This document shows positions 32,146-41,463 of a DNA stretch of 64,000 nucleotides, in pieces (position 1 is the stretch's first letter; the number at the start of each line of letters is the position of its first letter). The notes below the pieces were generated by a model that saw only the letters and a list, made by a program, of their open reading frames with translations, was not told where the DNA came from and did not search any database. The translations under genes were made by a program, and so were the position numbers. Source of the stretch: Microbacterium phyllosphaerae (GTDB lineage: Bacteria > Actinomycetota > Actinomycetes > Actinomycetales > Microbacteriaceae). The DNA lies in assembly GCF_017876435.1 (NCBI RefSeq), contig NZ_JAGIOA010000001.1, forward strand, positions 3,472,001 through 3,536,000, written 5' to 3'.

Positions 32146-35100
32146 TCAGTCCGTCAGGCTGTGCTCGGTCTCCCGGCGACGCACGCGTGACACGAAGAGC
32201 ACGAGCGCACCGACCGCCAGCAGCGCGAGCGCCCAGCCGAGCCCGGTGATGACGCCACCGGTCACTGCCAGCACGTCGAGATCGACCGTCGCGGTCGCCG
32301 CGGCCGTGACGACGACGGTGCCCGCGGCACCGCTCACCGTCGCCACGTTCACGACCTTGCCGCTCGCGACATCGGCCGTGGTCAGCGTGTAGCCGATCGG
32401 TCCGCAGGCGGCGGTGTCACCGGGCGCGAGGTCGGCGATCTCGCAGGCGAGCGTCGCGCCGAGTTTCGGATCGTCGATGGCGATGGCCGTCAACGTCCGC
32501 GCACCGGTGTTCGTCACAGTGAAGCGGAACTGCACGGTGTCGCCGGCATCCACCTTGCCGTTCCCGTTCACATCGGCGTACTCGCCTCCGGTCTTCGCGA
32601 GCGCGATCGCCGGCTGCACCTCGAGAGGCGTCGTGACCGTGTCTTCGGCGGACGGTGGCACGTCTCCTGTTCCTGTGCCGGTCGCCGTCGCGGTGTTGAC
32701 GATCTGCCCGGCGTCGATCTCGGCCTGAGTGATCACCGCGGCAGGGCCGGTGCACAGCGCCGAGTCGCCGGGGGCGAGGTCGGTCGTGTCGCACACCACA
32801 TCGCCGTCCAGGCGCGGATCGGACACCGCGACGTCGGTGAGACGTGTGGTTCCCGAGTTCGTCACGGTGAACGTGTAGGCGATGGTGTCGCCGGCATCCG
32901 TCCGTCCGTTGCCGTTCGCGTCGACGACCGCAGCCGCAGACTTCAGCAGGGTGAGCGCATCGGTGCCGATCACGGTCACATCGGCATCGTCGGCGCTCTC
33001 GGCGCTTCCGGCGACCGACTGACCGGTCACCGTCGCCGTGTTGCGGACGATGCCTGCGTCGACGTCGTCCTGAGTGAGCAGGTACTCGACCGGTCCGCAA
33101 TCGACGACGTCGGTCGGCACGAGTGCGAGACCGTCGAGAGCGGGGCAGTCGACGATGCCGCCGAGCAGCGGGTCATCGAGCACGATGTCGGTCAGCACGG
33201 TCGTGCCGGTGTTGCGGATCCGGAACGAGTAGGCGATCGTGTCGCCCGCGCCGATCATGCCGTCGTCGTTCGCGTCGACCGGCTCCCCCGGGGTCTTCGT
33301 CAGCGAGATGCCGGGGGTTCCGACGAACACGATCTCGGCGGAGGCATCGTCACGCACCGCGCCCAGCGGCCCCGTGCCTGTCGCGGTCGCCGTGTTCGGT
33401 CGGCTGCCGTTCTCGATATCGGCCTGCGTGAGCGTGTACGTGAAGGGTCCGCAGTCGTTCGCTGCGCCGACTGCGAGCTCGTCGACCGCGCACAGCGCAT
33501 CGTCGCCGAGCAGCGGGTCGGTGATCTCGACGTCGTCCAGGGTCGTGTTGCCCGTGTTGCGCACCGTGAACGAGTACTGGACCGTGTCACCGGCGCCGAT
33601 GAACCCGTCGCCGTTCGCATCCTGCACCTGACCGACGTTCTTCTGCAGATCGATGCCCGCGGTGCGCTCGATGTCGGCTGAGGCGGATGCCGTGTCTGTC
33701 ACCGTTCCGACGGGGGCGTCGGCGGTGACGGATGCCGTGTTGCGCACGATCCCCTCGTCGATGTCGCCCTGCGTCAGCGTGTAATCGACCGGCGCGCACG
33801 TCACAGACGCCCCCGGGGCCAGCGAGGCCCCCGCGAGAGCCGCGCACACGACCGGTCCGCCCAGCATCGGGTCGCTGATCTGCGCATCCGTGAGCGTGGT
33901 CGTCCCGGTGTTCGTGACGGTGAACGTGTAGGCGATGGTGTCACCGGCTGTGACATCCGAGCTGCTGTCGGCGTCGTCGACCAGGCTCGGCACCTTGGTC
34001 AGCACGACGCTGTTCACGGCAGGGACGATCACGTCCGCCTCCGCGCCGTCGGTCGCCGTGCCCAGCGCGGACTCGGCGGTGACGGATGCCTCGTTGTGCA
34101 CCGTGCCCTCATCGATGTCCTGCTGCGTGAGCACGTAGTCCACAGGAGCGCAGGTCACCGACGCCCCCGGCGCGAGCGGTGCGCCGAAAGCCGCGCAGGC
34201 CACCGCTCCCCCGAGCAGGGGGTCGGTGATCGCGGCGCTCGTGAGCGTCACGTCGCCGGTGTTACGCACCGTGAACGTGTAGGCGACGGTGTCGCCGACG
34301 TCGGTGCGTCCGTTGCCGTTCGCATCGACCGGAGCCCCGGCCGTCTTGACGAGCTCGACGCGAGGGGTCCCCGACACGGGGACCTCGACCGTCGAGCTGT
34401 TGTCGGACGGATCGGGATCCGGCGTCGTCGATGTCACGGTCGCGGTGTTCGACAGCGCGGCGCTCGCGATCGCGGGGTCGACCGTTCCGCTGACCGTCGC
34501 GGTGAACGTCGCGCCGACGGCGAGCGCGCCGACCGCGCAGTCGAGCTGCGCGGCGGTGATCGAGCATCCGGCTGTCGGAGTCGTCGGGTTCAACAGGCCG
34601 GCCGGCAGGGAGTCCGCGATCGCGACGGCGGATGCCGGGCTCGGTCCGCCGTTCGTCACGACGATCGTGTAGGTGATCGACCCGTTCACGGGAGCCGGAT
34701 TCACCGAGCTCGTCTTGACGATCGACAGGTCGGCCGACGGCGTCACGATGACCGTCGAGGTGCCGGTGTTGTCGGAAGGATCGGGGTCGGGCGTCGGCGA
34801 GGTCGCCGTCGCCGTGTTGGTGAGCGTGCCGACCACGGTCGCGGTGGCCGTCACGGCCAGGGTGGCGGACTCGCCGGGCAGCAGAGTGCCGACCGTCCAC
34901 TGATGATCGGCGGGCGACCATGTGCCCGCCGACGGCGCCGCCGAGGTGACCTCGAGCCCGGCCGGCGCGACCTCGGTCACGACGACGCCCGCAGCGGCGG
35001 ACGGGCCGTCGTTGCGCACCGTGATCACGAAGCTCGCCTCACCGCGAAGCGGGATGCTCGGAGTCGACGTCGTCTTCACCACGCTGACATCCGCACTCGG

Positions 35101-37737
35101 CGTGAGCGCCACGTCGACACTGGACGTGTTGTTCGCCGTGCTCGGGTCCGGCGTCGCAGAGGTGGTCGTCGCGGTGTTGCGGATCGTGCCGGAGGCAGTC
35201 GCCGCCCACGTGCCTGTGACGTTCACCGTGACGGAGTCCCCCGGTGCGAGATCGCCCACCGAGCACGTCACCGCGCCTGCGCCGATGGAGCAGCCCGCGT
35301 CGTCGACCGACGTGGCGGTGAACCCTGCCGGCAGGGTGTCGGCGAGGGTCGCGCCGCGCGCCACCGACGGACCGTCGTTCGTCACGACGAGCGTGTAGGT
35401 GAACGCGCTGCCGGGGGTCCCCGTGGCGGGAGCGGACTTCTGGATGCTCAGGTCGGCGCTCTGCACGATCTCGACATCGACCGAGTCGGAGTTGTTCGCG
35501 GTGTTGACGTCATCCGCAGGCGACGCGATCGACGCCGTGTTGGTCGAGACGCCCACGGGCGCGTCGGAATCGACGACCGTCGAGACGACCACATCGACGG
35601 GGCCGCCGACCACGAGATCGGCCCAGGTGCACCGGATCGATCCGGCGGTGAACGAGCAGTCCGAACCGGCGGGTCCTGTGACCCCGGTCACGGTGAACCC
35701 GGCCGGGAGGGTGTCGTCGAGCACCGCGTTGACGGCATCCGAGTCGCCGAGGTTGCTGACGGCGAGGGTGAAGTCGACCGTGTCACCGGCGGCGACCTGA
35801 GCAGCGGATGCAGTTTTGGTGACCGCCAGGTCGGCGATGATGTCGGGCTGGAAGCTGGTGGAGTCGACGTTGTTGGTGGGGTCGGAGTCGGGCGTGCTGC
35901 TCGTGACGCTCGCCGAGTTCTGCACGACGGCGGCGGCATCCGCATCGATCTCGACGACGATGGTGGTGGTCACCACGGCGCCGGGAGCGAGGGTGCCGAT
36001 GGCGCAGTCGACGATTCCGGATGCCACGGTGCATGTGCCCTGATCCGACAGCACGCTCACGAAGGCGGTCTCGGGGTCGAGCGGGTCGGTGAGCCGCACA
36101 TCGCGGGCCTCGGACGGGCCGTCGTTGCGCGTGATCAGCGTGTAGGTGACGTTCTGACCCGCGACGGGAACCGCCGGGAAGAACGACTTGGTCACCGACA
36201 CATCGCTGATCGCTGTCAGGGAGCCCGACGCGGTCGCGGTGTTGTTCGCGAGGTTGACGTCGAAGCGCGTGCCCGACACCGAGGCGGTGTTCGTGAGCGC
36301 CGCCCCCGGCTCGAACGAGGGTGAGACCGTACCGGTCACGGTGATCGTCGCGCCGGCCCCGACCGCGAGGTCAGGAAGGGCGCACGAGATCGTCGCGCCG
36401 ACGGTGCAGGATCCACCACTCGGCGTCGCCTGCACGGCTGTCAGCCCGGCGGGCACGGCATCCGTCACGGTGACCCCTGTTGCGGTCTGGGGTCCGTTGT
36501 TCGTGACCCCGATCGTGAAGGTCACCGGCTGGCCCGCGACCAGCGGACTCGTGTCGAGCGTCTTGGTGATCGCCAGGTCGGCCGCCTGATTCACCGGTGT
36601 GAGTGCCTCCTGCGTGGTCGACGTGCGGTCGATGTTGGTGACCGGTTCGCGGAAGGCGACCCGCGCCTCGTTGACGATCGTGGTGCCGGCAGCCTCCGTC
36701 CTGACCTTGGCGTCGAACGTGTACGACGTGACCGCATCCACGCCGACGGAGCCGCCCGCCGTGGCGGTTCCCCCATCGCCGAGGCGTACCCTCAGCGTGC
36801 GGTTCCCGCTCGTGTACTCGCCTCTGTCATCGCCTGTCGCGTCGGTGAGCGTTCCAGCGCCGGGTCCGCTCACGATGCGGATCGAGCCCGGCACGAAGTC
36901 GATTCCGGCGGGCAACACGTCGGTGGAGACCGACTGGAGGGCCGGGTTTCCGCCGTCGTTGCGGGTGGTGACGGTGTAGCGAAGCGTGTCGCCGATCTCG
37001 GCCGACGTGCCGCCACGGGTGAGGTTGGCGACCGATTTGGTCGAGATGAGGCAGGGCCCGGTGCCGAACGCGATGTCGTCGAGCAGGTTGCCGACGGACG
37101 CGTTGCCGGTCGCGCTGCTGACCGCCTGGAATCCGAAGCGCGTCGTGGTCTGACCTGCCGGAACCGTGTACGAGCCCGTGTGGGTCCCCCAGGCCGCGGT
37201 GCCGTCGGTGAGCGAGCCGCTGACGTTCGTGAGGGTGCTCCCCGGCACGCCGATCACGACGCGCATCGTGTCATTGCCCTCACGTCCGCGGTGCTTGAGC
37301 GACCAGTACAGGGTCTGCCCCGGTGTCGTCGCGACATCCTGGTAGAGCGTGCTCGCCTGCGTGGCGTTGAGCTCGGCGAACTGCGAGCCCTGCCCTGCCG
37401 GGTAGTTGCGGGGGTTGCCGGGGGAACGCCACAGCTCGATCTGGTTGTCGGTCGCGGTCGTGAACCAGCCGGGCACGAGGGCTTCGTCGGCGATGATCAC
37501 CCCTGAGGCGAACACCGGCTGCTCGAAGCTGCCGTTGTCGAGCGAGAGCGAACCTGCGCACTGGGTCGGGTTCTGCGCCGCGGATGCCGGCGTCGGCGCC
37601 ACGGTCTCCGTGACGACCGTGAGCCCCACCGCGATCAGAAGTGCGGCCGTCGCACCGGCGATGGTGCGACGAATGGACGAGTGAGCGTGTGCGGCCACAG
37701 CTGTACCCTGCGTTTCTCCCCCGAGGTCTCCCCGCAT
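32146..37737 (-). CDS. giant cell-wall protein with DUF11-type repeats and LAVTG sorting signal
   Basis: The protein has about 1,863 residues. A signal peptide (hydrophobic core AALLIAVGLTVV) ends at PASAA. Next is a lectin-like domain starting LDNGSFEQP, a DUF11-like unit, six more DUF11 units from about residue 386 (ADLAITK, SDVSVTK, ADLAVTK and so on), then six repeats from about 1122 of the form VxLxKxxG...DANGNGRTDxGDT...FTVxNTG. The C-terminus has LAVTG (about 1820), a membrane segment and an Arg-rich tail, the layout of sortase E substrates. It is probably an exported stalk or adhesin. ATG at 37737 was used; GTG at 37698 gives a more typical signal peptide and is equally possible. Confidence 0.9.
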   Translation of the reverse strand: MRGDLGGETQGTAVAAHAHSSIRRTIAGATAALLIAVGLTVVTETVAPTPASAAQNPTQCAGSLSLDNGSFEQPVFASGVIIADEALVPGWFTTATDNQIELWRSPGNPRNYPAGQGSQFAELNATQASTLYQDVATTPGQTLYWSLKHRGREGNDTMRVVIGVPGSTLTNVSGSLTDGTAAWGTHTGSYTVPAGQTTTRFGFQAVSSATGNASVGNLLDDIAFGTGPCLISTKSVANLTRGGTSAEIGDTLRYTVTTRNDGGNPALQSVSTDVLPAGIDFVPGSIRIVSGPGAGTLTDATGDDRGEYTSGNRTLRVRLGDGGTATAGGSVGVDAVTSYTFDAKVRTEAAGTTIVNEARVAFREPVTNIDRTSTTQEALTPVNQAADLAITKTLDTSPLVAGQPVTFTIGVTNNGPQTATGVTVTDAVPAGLTAVQATPSGGSCTVGATISCALPDLAVGAGATITVTGTVSPSFEPGAALTNTASVSGTRFDVNLANNTATASGSLTAISDVSVTKSFFPAVPVAGQNVTYTLITRNDGPSEARDVRLTDPLDPETAFVSVLSDQGTCTVASGIVDCAIGTLAPGAVVTTTIVVEIDADAAAVVQNSASVTSSTPDSDPTNNVDSTSFQPDIIADLAVTKTASAAQVAAGDTVDFTLAVSNLGDSDAVNAVLDDTLPAGFTVTGVTGPAGSDCSFTAGSIRCTWADLVVGGPVDVVVSTVVDSDAPVGVSTNTASIASPADDVNTANNSDSVDVEIVQSADLSIQKSAPATGTPGSAFTYTLVVTNDGPSVARGATLADTLPAGFTATSVDDAGCSIGAGAVTCSVGDLAPGDSVTVNVTGTWAATASGTIRNTATTTSATPDPSTANNTSSVDVALTPSADVSVVKTTSTPSIPLRGEASFVITVRNDGPSAAAGVVVTEVAPAGLEVTSAAPSAGTWSPADHQWTVGTLLPGESATLAVTATATVVGTLTNTATATSPTPDPDPSDNTGTSTVIVTPSADLSIVKTSSVNPAPVNGSITYTIVVTNGGPSPASAVAIADSLPAGLLNPTTPTAGCSITAAQLDCAVGALAVGATFTATVSGTVDPAIASAALSNTATVTSTTPDPDPSDNSSTVEVPVSGTPRVELVKTAGAPVDANGNGRTDVGDTVAYTFTVRNTGDVTLTSAAITDPLLGGAVACAAFGAPLAPGASVTCAPVDYVLTQQDIDEGTVHNEASVTAESALGTATDGAEADVIVPAVNSVVLTKVPSLVDDADSSSDVTAGDTIAYTFTVTNTGTTTLTDAQISDPMLGGPVVCAALAGASLAPGASVTCAPVDYTLTQGDIDEGIVRNTASVTADAPVGTVTDTASASADIERTAGIDLQKNVGQVQDANGDGFIGAGDTVQYSFTVRNTGNTTLDDVEITDPLLGDDALCAVDELAVGAANDCGPFTYTLTQADIENGSRPNTATATGTGPLGAVRDDASAEIVFVGTPGISLTKTPGEPVDANDDGMIGAGDTIAYSFRIRNTGTTVLTDIVLDDPLLGGIVDCPALDGLALVPTDVVDCGPVEYLLTQDDVDAGIVRNTATVTGQSVAGSAESADDADVTVIGTDALTLLKSAAAVVDANGNGRTDAGDTIAYTFTVTNSGTTRLTDVAVSDPRLDGDVVCDTTDLAPGDSALCTGPAAVITQAEIDAGQIVNTATATGTGTGDVPPSAEDTVTTPLEVQPAIALAKTGGEYADVNGNGKVDAGDTVQFRFTVTNTGARTLTAIAIDDPKLGATLACEIADLAPGDTAACGPIGYTLTTADVASGKVVNVATVSGAAGTVVVTAAATATVDLDVLAVTGGVITGLGWALALLAVGALVLFVSRVRRRETEHSLTD

Positions 37738-37809
37738 CGTTCGGAACGACACACCTCGCGACTCGACCATAGACCCGGACCCCGCCTGGATTCGGTCCCG
37801 TATCGAACG

Positions 37810-37840
37810 CCGATATCGGATCGAGACCGGTATTCCGGTC
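37810..37840. promoter_or_regulatory. palindromes between the wall-protein and aminopeptidase genes
   Basis: CCGATATCGG (37810-37819) and GACCGG-TATT-CCGGTC (37825-37840) lie side by side in the divergent gap. They could be operator sites for either gene. A -10-like TACGAT at 37906 serves the aminopeptidase side. Confidence 0.4.
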
Positions 37841-37939
37841 ATATCGGCTGTGGTGACCTGCGGCCGCTGACGGGCGGTTCGACGAGGTGCCCCGGCCTCG
37901 CCGATTACGATCGAAGGACCCCCTTCAGGAAGGTCGCTC

Positions 37940-39223
37940 ATGCCCGTCACCCCGGATGCACTCGCCCACGCCGAGGACCTCGCCGACTTCGTCGCCGCCT
38001 CGCCCTCGAGCTATCACGCCGCCGCCGAGGTGGCCAGGCGGCTGGAGGATGCCGGATTCGAGCCTCTCGCCGAGGAGGACGCGTGGGACGTGACTCCCGG
38101 AGGACGCTACCTCGTCGTCCGCGACGGGGCCGCCATCGCGTGGACCGTTCCAGCGGATGCGACGGCCGTGACCCCCGCGCACGTGCTCGGCGCCCACACC
38201 GACTCCCCCGGGTTCAAGCTCAAGCCGCAGCCGACCACCGGGTCGAAGGGCTGGCTGCAGGTGGCCGTCGAGGTCTACGGCGGCCCGCTCCTCAACTCCT
38301 GGCTCGACCGAGAGCTGCGCCTCGCCGGACGCCTCGCCCTCGCCGACGGCCGCGTCGTGCTCGCCGACACAGGTGCGCTGCTGCGCCTTCCCCAGCTCGC
38401 CGTGCACCTCGACCGCGAGGCGAACAGTGGACTCGCGCTCGACAAGCAGTTCCAGACGCAGCCCGTCTGGGGGCTCGGCGACCCGACACAGGAGGACATC
38501 CTGGCGGAGCTCGCGGACTCTGCCGGCGTCTCGGCATCCGAGATCCGCGGCTACGACGTCGTGATCGCCGACTCGGCGCGCGGCGCGGTGTTCGGCAAGG
38601 ACGACGCGTTCTTCGCCTCCGGCCGTCTCGACGACCTCGCCTCCGTGCACGCGGGAGTTGTGGCACTGGAGGCTCTCGGCACGCCCGCGACCGGCCCCAT
38701 CGCGATCCTCGCCGCCTTCGACCACGAGGAGCTCGGCTCCAACTCGCGCTCCGGCGCGGCGGGTCCTTTCCTCGAAGACATCCTCGGCCGCGTGTACGAC
38801 GCCCTCGGCGCCGACTCGTCCGAGCGTCGCCGCGCCTTCGCCGCATCGTGGTGCCTGTCGAGCGACGTCGGCCACTCCGTGCACCCGAACTACGTGCACA
38901 AGCACGACCCGGTGGTGCAGCCCGTGCTCGGCTCGGGACCGATCCTCAAGCTCAACTCCAACCAGCGCTACGCGACGGATGCGGTCGGCTCCGCCGCTTG
39001 GCGCAACTGGTGCGAGGCGGCCGACGTCGTCACGCAGGAGTTCGTCTCGAACAACAATGTGCGGTGCGGGTCGACGATCGGCCCGATCACGGCGACGCGT
39101 CTCGGCATCCGCACGGTCGATGTCGGCATCCCGATCCTGTCGATGCACTCGGCGCGCGAGCTCGCCGGAGTCTCGGATCTGCACGACCTCGCCCGCGTGG
39201 CGGGAGCATTCTTCGCCGGCTGA
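37940..39223 (+). CDS. M18 family aminopeptidase
   Basis: The 427-residue metallopeptidase has zinc-ligand regions GAHTDSPGFKLKP (His, about residue 86), SGRLDDLASVHAG (bridging Asp), DHEELGSNSRSGA (catalytic Glu-Glu) and SMHSARELAG near the C-terminus (last His). M18 enzymes form large cytoplasmic dodecamers that remove N-terminal Asp, Glu or neutral residues from peptides. Start ATG follows AGGAAGG at a good distance. The length fits the family. Confidence 0.93.
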   Translation: MPVTPDALAHAEDLADFVAASPSSYHAAAEVARRLEDAGFEPLAEEDAWDVTPGGRYLVVRDGAAIAWTVPADATAVTPAHVLGAHTDSPGFKLKPQPTTGSKGWLQVAVEVYGGPLLNSWLDRELRLAGRLALADGRVVLADTGALLRLPQLAVHLDREANSGLALDKQFQTQPVWGLGDPTQEDILAELADSAGVSASEIRGYDVVIADSARGAVFGKDDAFFASGRLDDLASVHAGVVALEALGTPATGPIAILAAFDHEELGSNSRSGAAGPFLEDILGRVYDALGADSSERRRAFAASWCLSSDVGHSVHPNYVHKHDPVVQPVLGSGPILKLNSNQRYATDAVGSAAWRNWCEAADVVTQEFVSNNNVRCGSTIGPITATRLGIRTVDVGIPILSMHSARELAGVSDLHDLARVAGAFFAG

Positions 39224-39270
39224 GCCACCGGAGCGCCCCCGCAGCGCTCCTGCAGTGCCAGGATGATGGC

Positions 39271-40716
39271 ATGACGGACATCAAGCCTGCTCTCATCGAG
39301 CGCGCGGGCATCGAGATCATCCCCGAATCCGAGCGCACGGCGAAGCCGCGCGACCTGTTCTGGCCGTGGTTCGCGGCGAACGTGTCGGTGTTCGGCATGT
39401 CGTACGGATCGTTCGTGCTCGGCTTCGGGATCTCGTTCTGGCAGGCCACGATCGTGTCGGTCATCGGCATCGTCGTGTCGTTCCTGCTGTGCGGGCTGAT
39501 CGCGATCGCCGGCAAGCGCGGATCCGCGCCGACCATGGTGCTCTCCCGCGCCGCCTTCGGCGTGCAGGGTCAGAAGGTGCCGGGCATCGTCTCGTGGCTG
39601 ACCTCGATCGGCTGGGAGACGTTCCTCGCGATCATGGCGGTGCTCGCCACAGCCACCGTCATCACCCAGCTCGGCGGCGACGGCGACAGCATCGCGCTGA
39701 AGATCATCGCCACCCTGATCGTCGCCGCCCTCATCGTGACGGCCTCCGTGCTCGGCTATCACACGATCATGAAGCTGCAGTCGGTGCTCACCTGGGTGAC
39801 CGGCGCCGTGACGATCCTCTACATCATCCTCGCGGCCCCGACCATCGACATCGCCGCCGTGATGGCCCGGCCGGACGGCGGCATCGGACAGGTCATCGGC
39901 GCACTCGTCATGGTGATGACGGGCTTCGGCCTCGGCTGGATCAACATCGCCGCCGACTGGTCGCGGTATCAGAAGCGCACGGCATCCGACGGTGCGATCG
40001 TGCTGTGGAACACGGTGGGCGGTTCGATCGCCCCGGTGGTGCTCGTGGTGTTCGGCGTGCTGCTCGCCGGCTCCGACGACGAACTCAGCACCGCGATCGC
40101 GGCCGACCCGATCGGTGCCCTCGCGACGATCCTGCCCCTCTGGGTGCTCGTGCCGTTCCTGCTCACCGCCGTGCTCGCCCTCGTCTCGGGCGCCGTGCTC
40201 GGGATCTACTCCTCCGGCCTCACGCTGCTGAGCCTCGGCATCCGCATCCCCCGCCCGTCGGCCGCGGCGATCGACGGAGTGATCCTGACCATCGGCACGA
40301 TCTACGTCGTGTTCTTCGCCACCGACTTCCTCGGCCCGTTCCAGAGCTTCCTCATCACGCTCGGCGTTCCGCTGGCGTCGTGGGCCGGCATCCTGATCGC
40401 CGACATCCTGCGCCGCCGGAAGGACTACGACGAGGAGGCCCTCTTCGACAGCCGGGGTCGCTACGGCGCCTGGGACTGGATCTCGATCGGCACCATGGTG
40501 GTCGCGAGCGTCATCGGCTGGGGCTTCGTACTCAACGGCTTCGCGGATGCCGCGCCCTGGAACAACTGGCAGGGCTACCTGCTCGGTCTCGTCGGCGGAG
40601 TCGACGGAGACTGGGCGTACGCGAACCTCGGGGTGTTCTTCGCGCTGGTGCTGTCGTTCGTCGTGACGTGGTTCGCCAGGGCAGGCAAGATCCGTCGCCA
40701 GGAGCAGACGGCGTGA
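39271..40716 (+). CDS. NCS1 family permease (cytosine/purine/allantoin type)
   Basis: The 481-residue membrane protein has about twelve segments. NCS1 features are RDLFWPWFAANVSVFGMSYG (about 26-45), GSAPTMVLSRAAFG, and GLGWINIAADWSRYQKR (about 225-240). These transporters take up nucleobases, hydantoins or allantoin with Na+ or H+. Its stop codon overlaps the start of an isochorismatase-type hydrolase as GTGA, so import and hydrolysis of one nitrogen compound are probably linked. Confidence 0.9.
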   Translation: MTDIKPALIERAGIEIIPESERTAKPRDLFWPWFAANVSVFGMSYGSFVLGFGISFWQATIVSVIGIVVSFLLCGLIAIAGKRGSAPTMVLSRAAFGVQGQKVPGIVSWLTSIGWETFLAIMAVLATATVITQLGGDGDSIALKIIATLIVAALIVTASVLGYHTIMKLQSVLTWVTGAVTILYIILAAPTIDIAAVMARPDGGIGQVIGALVMVMTGFGLGWINIAADWSRYQKRTASDGAIVLWNTVGGSIAPVVLVVFGVLLAGSDDELSTAIAADPIGALATILPLWVLVPFLLTAVLALVSGAVLGIYSSGLTLLSLGIRIPRPSAAAIDGVILTIGTIYVVFFATDFLGPFQSFLITLGVPLASWAGILIADILRRRKDYDEEALFDSRGRYGAWDWISIGTMVVASVIGWGFVLNGFADAAPWNNWQGYLLGLVGGVDGDWAYANLGVFFALVLSFVVTWFARAGKIRRQEQTA

Positions 40717-41285
40717 GCGGTAGCCCTTCGGCGTCGGCGGAGGACTCCTGGCTGGTCGTGATCGACCCGCAGGCGATCTTCGCATCGCCCGACTCGGCGT
40801 GGGGATCGCCGTTCTTCGCCGATGTGATCCCCCGCATCCGCGAACTCGCCGACTCGTTCGGCGAGCGGGTCATCGTGACGCGCTGGATGCCGACCGCCGA
40901 CCGCTCGACCTCCTGGGGCGAGTACTTCGCTGCCTGGCCGTTCGCCGACCAGGCCACGAGTGACCCGCTCTTCGCCCTCGTATCCGACGCGGTCGGTCTG
41001 TCGCCGCATCCGACCCTCGATCTGCCCACGTTCGGCAAGTGGGGTGGCGAGATCGAGGCGATCGTGGGTCGCGGGGCTCGCGTCGTGCTCACCGGCGTCT
41101 CGACCGACTGCTGCGTCATCTCGACCGCGCTGGCCGCAGCGGATGCCGGAGCGCACGTCACGGTCGTCGTCGACGCGTGCGCCGGGTCTACGGCCGAGAA
41201 CCACGCGGCCGCGATGCAGGTGATGGGGCTCTACCCGCCGCAGATCACAATCAGCGACACGGCCGCGGTGCTGGCCGGGCGCTGA
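40713..41285 (+). CDS. isochorismatase-family cysteine hydrolase
   Basis: The 190-residue alpha/beta hydrolase has the family triad: Asp in VVIDPQAIF (about residue 17), Lys in TFGKWGGE (about 111) and Cys in GVSTDCCVISTA (about 134). Relatives hydrolyse isochorismate, nicotinamide or N-carbamoyl amides. Coupling to an NCS1 permease points to an N-carbamoyl or ureide substrate derived from nucleobase or hydantoin breakdown. GTG start by GTGA overlap with the permease. The stop is followed by 19-bp repeats. Confidence 0.85.
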   Translation: MSGSPSASAEDSWLVVIDPQAIFASPDSAWGSPFFADVIPRIRELADSFGERVIVTRWMPTADRSTSWGEYFAAWPFADQATSDPLFALVSDAVGLSPHPTLDLPTFGKWGGEIEAIVGRGARVVLTGVSTDCCVISTALAAADAGAHVTVVVDACAGSTAENHAAAMQVMGLYPPQITISDTAAVLAGR

Positions 41286-41308
41286 CGCAGAACTCCTGCC
41301 ACCCGCCG

Positions 41309-41365
41309 CAGCCCCCTGCCGCCGGCTCAGTCCCCTGCCGCCGGTGCAGTCCCCTGCCGCCGCCG
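41309..41365 (+). repeat. three 19-bp tandem repeats behind the isochorismatase gene
   Basis: CAGYCCCCTGCCGCCGGYK-type units start at 41309, 41328 and 41347; a degenerate unit begins at 41288, three bases after the stop codon. Confidence 0.85.
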
Positions 41366-41463
41366 CCCTGCGTCACGATCTGCGGAGCATGACCCGATCC
41401 GCGGACGAAGTGGCCGGATCCGTCCGCGAAACGTACGCGCGTCCGCACATCGGGCGCACGCGC

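Noticed and set aside
34096..36324. 742-codon plus-strand frame inside the wall-protein gene
   Set aside because: Arg/Gly-rich translation without domains; the opposite strand carries clear DUF11 repeats.
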